A stretch of 64,000 nucleotides of DNA from Planctomycetota bacterium (GTDB lineage: Bacteria; Planctomycetota; Planctomycetia; Gemmatales; Gemmataceae), in NCBI GenBank assembly GCA_021413735.1, contig JAIOPV010000012.1:18811-82810 (forward strand), written 5' to 3'. Of the stretch, positions 61,790 through 64,000 are shown in pieces. The position numbers were made by a program, and so were the translations under genes. The notes below the pieces were generated by a model that saw only the letters and a program-made list of their open reading frames with translations, did no database searches and had not been told where the DNA came from. Numbering within the stretch: the stretch's first letter is position 1; each line of letters begins with the position of its first letter.

Positions 61790-62932
61790 ATGACACTTTC
61801 CAGACGGATTTCGATTTTCGCTCTGGCCGCACTCGGCATGATCGCTGCCACTGCCACGACGTCTGCGAAGGAACCGCTCGTCTTCATCACCGCGTTCGCA
61901 CCCGGCGAGCAGGGCGGCATCCACGCGTACGAGTTCGACACGAAACTGGGTAAGCTCAAGCAAATCCACCGCACCGCGGGTGCCGAGAACCCATTCTTCC
62001 TGGCACTGTCCCCGAACAAGAAATTCCTGTATTCGATCCACGCGAAACAGTTCGGTGGGAAGGAAAACGAGCAGGTCGCGGCTTACGAGGTGGTTGGCCG
62101 GACCGGTGAGTTGAAACTGCTCAACCGTCAGTCAGCCGAAGGCACGGCGGCGTGCTACCTGGACGTCGACAAGACGGGCAAGGCCGTGCTGGTGGCGAAC
62201 TACAGTTCGGGCAGCGTAGCCTCGTTGCCAGTCAAGGAGGACGGTTCTCTCGGCGAGCATGCGTCGTTCTTCAAACACGCCGGCTCCAGCGTGAACCCCA
62301 AGCGGCAGAAGGAGCCGCACGCGCACTGCATCGTCGTCAGTCCGGATAACCAGTACGCCTACGCCGCTGATCTGGGGTTGGATCAGATTCTCTGCTACAA
62401 GATCGACCCGGCCACGGCGAAGCTGACTCCGAATAAGACACCGTTCTCGAAATCGCCCGCTGGTGCTGGACCTCGGCACCTCACCTTCCACCCCAACGGC
62501 AAGCGAGTCTACGTCATCAACGAGTTGCTGAACTCTGTCAGCGTGTTCGACTACGACCCGGAATCGGGCTCGCTGACCGAGAAGCAGACGATCTCAACAC
62601 TCCCGAGCGACTTCAAGGGCACCAGCTACTGCGCAGATCTGAAGATCACCCCGGACGGGCGGTTCCTGTATGGGACGAACCGTGGACACGACAGCATCGC
62701 GGCCTACAGCATCGGGGATGACGGGAAGTTGACGCTCGTGGCCATCGAGCCGAGCCTGGGGAAAGGGCCACAGAATCTGGCGATCACGCCTGGTGGCGAG
62801 TGGCTGATCTGCGCGAATATGCCAGGGAAGAACGTGGCCGTTTTCAAGATCGACGCGAAGAGTGGGCAGTTGAAGTCGGCTGGCGAACCGATCAGCCAGC
62901 CAAGCCCATCTTGCATCATGCTGTTGCCATAA
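61790..62932 (+). CDS. Secreted 6-phosphogluconolactonase-type (lactonase) beta-propeller
   Basis: About 380 aa from ATG 61790 with GAGGAG upstream and a Sec signal (ISIFALAALGMIAATATTSA). Seven-bladed propeller motifs: FFLALSPNKKFLYSIHA, KEPHAHCIVVSPDNQYAYAA, GAGPRHLTFHPNGKRVYVIN and PDGRFLYGTNRGHDSIAAYS. It resembles YbhE-type lactonases. The signal peptide argues against the cytosolic pentose-phosphate role and for hydrolysis of aldonolactones outside the cytoplasm, fitting the PQQ dehydrogenase-like gene directly upstream. Confidence 0.9.
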   Translation: MTLSRRISIFALAALGMIAATATTSAKEPLVFITAFAPGEQGGIHAYEFDTKLGKLKQIHRTAGAENPFFLALSPNKKFLYSIHAKQFGGKENEQVAAYEVVGRTGELKLLNRQSAEGTAACYLDVDKTGKAVLVANYSSGSVASLPVKEDGSLGEHASFFKHAGSSVNPKRQKEPHAHCIVVSPDNQYAYAADLGLDQILCYKIDPATAKLTPNKTPFSKSPAGAGPRHLTFHPNGKRVYVINELLNSVSVFDYDPESGSLTEKQTISTLPSDFKGTSYCADLKITPDGRFLYGTNRGHDSIAAYSIGDDGKLTLVAIEPSLGKGPQNLAITPGGEWLICANMPGKNVAVFKIDAKSGQLKSAGEPISQPSPSCIMLLP

Positions 62933-62962
62933 GCGGCAGTGTGGACCATAGAGGAAGGCTGC

Positions 62963-63799
62963 TCAACGGGCACCAATTACCTTCGCCATCCCGGCCGCGA
63001 ATCGCTCGCCCAGTTCGATCTGACTCGCGGCATCGAAATGCGTTCCCATGTCGCTCGTTTTTAACTTGTCGGCCGAGACAAAGAACACGCCCTTCACTTT
63101 CTCGGCCGTCGCTTTCTGTGCCGTTCGGATCGTGTCCCGCTTGCCGTTGTCGTACACCTCACCGATTCCGAAGGGCAAATCCGGCAACTCCAGGTCAGTC
63201 CGCACGCGAGCGATGAATGCGGTGAGCATCTTCTCGTACTCCTCGGCAGTCAGGCTCGCGTCGCTTTCACCTTGATGCCAGATCATTCCGCGAACGGTGT
63301 ATGTGTGACCCTTGTCTTTCAGTTCCTTCAGCGATTTCTTCGTGTAATCCAGGAACGCCGGGTAGAGCCGATCCTTGACCTCCGGGTTCCAGTCTTTCGC
63401 CAGACTGGTCCCGCCCTCTGTGTATTTGATGAGCGCGACCTTCTTGTCTTTGAGTCGGTCTGCCATGCTTCTGCCGAACGACACCTCGGGGCCGAACGTA
63501 CCGCTGGGGAGTTTCGTGGGTCGATTCTTGCCCGGTGCCACGCTCCAACCCGGCTGAAGCGGTTGGAAACTGTCACTGCTGAGGATCGGCCCACGGAGCT
63601 TTGAGCAGGAATACGTGATTCGCACGTCGTCCTGAGGCTTGGCCCACTTGGCGAGCGGGCCGGTCAGATCAGCCGCTTGCCCGCGACCGTCGCAGTTCGA
63701 CTGGCCAGCAACGAGAAACACCTCGTAGTGGTCACCCCGTACCGGAGCAGCAGAGCCGACCACAATGACCGCACACAGAACCGCCCACGTTGTTCGCAT
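62963..63799 (-). CDS. Secreted sialate O-acetylesterase-like (SASA) esterase
   Basis: About 278 aa from ATG 63799; Sec signal TWAVLCAVIVVGSAAPVRG. SGNH-type esterase of the SASA family: EVFLVAGQSNCDGRGQ (nucleophile Ser in GQSN) and RGMIWHQGESDASLT (WHQGE block III), with a C-terminal MGTHFDAASQIELGERFA supplying Asp/His. It removes O-acetyl groups from sugars or plant/bacterial polysaccharides; exact substrate unknown. It converges with the lactonase gene. Confidence 0.92.
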   Translation of the reverse strand: MRTTWAVLCAVIVVGSAAPVRGDHYEVFLVAGQSNCDGRGQAADLTGPLAKWAKPQDDVRITYSCSKLRGPILSSDSFQPLQPGWSVAPGKNRPTKLPSGTFGPEVSFGRSMADRLKDKKVALIKYTEGGTSLAKDWNPEVKDRLYPAFLDYTKKSLKELKDKGHTYTVRGMIWHQGESDASLTAEEYEKMLTAFIARVRTDLELPDLPFGIGEVYDNGKRDTIRTAQKATAEKVKGVFFVSADKLKTSDMGTHFDAASQIELGERFAAGMAKVIGAR

Positions 63800-63920
63800 G
63801 ATTCGCTTCTCCAGAGTTGGCAAGTGACCCGAAGGATAACCGATCCGATTGCAGTTCGCATCCCGCGACTACTGAGAGGCGCGCAAAGAATGTTAAACTT
63901 TTGGACGTGTACAATGGTGC

Positions 63921-64000
63921 ATGGAGACCCCAGAAGTTTCCTCCAGCAACTGGCGAGAATGGCGACGGTTGCGGGCCTGGTCACTTAAACAGCAAGGCTG
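63921..64000 (+). CDS. Start of a probable IS630-type transposase (cut by right edge)
   Basis: Not in the ORF track. The ATG at 63921 opens a 26-codon frame to the window end: METPEVSSSN, then WREWRRLRAWSLKQQG. From memory, planctomycete IS630-family transposases begin with WREGRRRRAWELHQQGW and a helix-turn-helix, so this is likely one. Terminal repeats cannot be judged here. If real, an insertion sequence starts close to position 63880-63920. Confidence 0.5.
   Translation, partial: METPEVSSSNWREWRRLRAWSLKQQG

Overview
The window reads as a chromosomal segment of a GC-rich planctomycete, most likely of the Gemmataceae (Gemmata-like). Four DUF1559 proteins with prepilin-type N-termini ([14 protein letters not shown]), a DUF1549/DUF1553 planctomycete-cytochrome protein next to a DUF1501 protein, an ECF sigma factor next to a large Ser/Thr kinase, a CBM9-PQQ dehydrogenase-dihaem cytochrome fusion and many stand-alone secreted proteins are all typical of that group. 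No rRNA, CRISPR array, prophage or complete insertion sequence is visible; most of the window is ordinary core and secretome gene content.

Layout. 1-5070 (minus): cytochrome-domain protein, DUF1501 protein, DUF1559 protein and the start of a small lipoprotein running off the left edge. 5330-6205: secreted endonuclease/phosphatase-family enzyme. 6406-11032 (minus): ECF sigma factor, zinc-finger Ser/Thr kinase with a novel extracytoplasmic domain, an unknown protein and a DUF1559 protein. 11127-11704: decayed tyrosine-integrase remnant beside tRNA-Gly(GCC). 11920-21273: rpe, CapA-like protein, Mpo1-like protein, TolC-like lipoprotein, LCCL protein, 2-hydroxyacid dehydrogenase, OstA-like protein, PilZ protein. 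21380-25857 (minus): cytochrome P450 plus stand-alone E2-type acyltransferase, PHP phosphoesterase, DUF1559 plus small lipoprotein. 25988-34271: glycerate kinase, a 659-bp intergenic region with a perfect sigma-54 promoter and a possible structured RNA, a FlgI-like/HEAT lipoprotein, smc and a RidA protein.

34282-44126: amidohydrolase, reverse transsulfuration pair (cystathionine beta-synthase and gamma-lyase), a diadenylate cyclase-domain protein, 5-formyl-THF cyclo-ligase, a SWIM zinc-finger protein and carB. 44279-46996: three tandem secreted paralogues. 46997-48969: a cobalamin riboswitch placed ahead of a DUF1559 gene and an SGNH hydrolase. 49055-56106: orphan DUF1501 gene, an HTH-like protein with a helically phased CCGGAA repeat array upstream, ilvN coupled to a small unknown gene, glgX, a Gfo/Idh/MocA oxidoreductase. 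56186-64000: Uma2-type nuclease with a coupled small gene, BON protein, CBM9-PQQ-cytochrome fusion, 6-phosphogluconolactonase-type protein, sialate O-acetylesterase-like protein, and the first codons of a probable IS630-type transposase at the right edge.

Gene ends, especially convergent ones, are marked by long palindromes; three neighbouring ones share a GCCGCTTGCGGCGT core. The signals I rate highest are the cobalamin riboswitch in front of a DUF1559 gene, the consensus sigma-54 promoter preceding a possible pseudoknotted RNA, the 20-21-bp phased CCGGAA array, a heptamer repeat inserted in frame inside carB, and the integrase remnant at tRNA-Gly. All functional assignments come from reading motifs in the translated ORFs; no database search was run.
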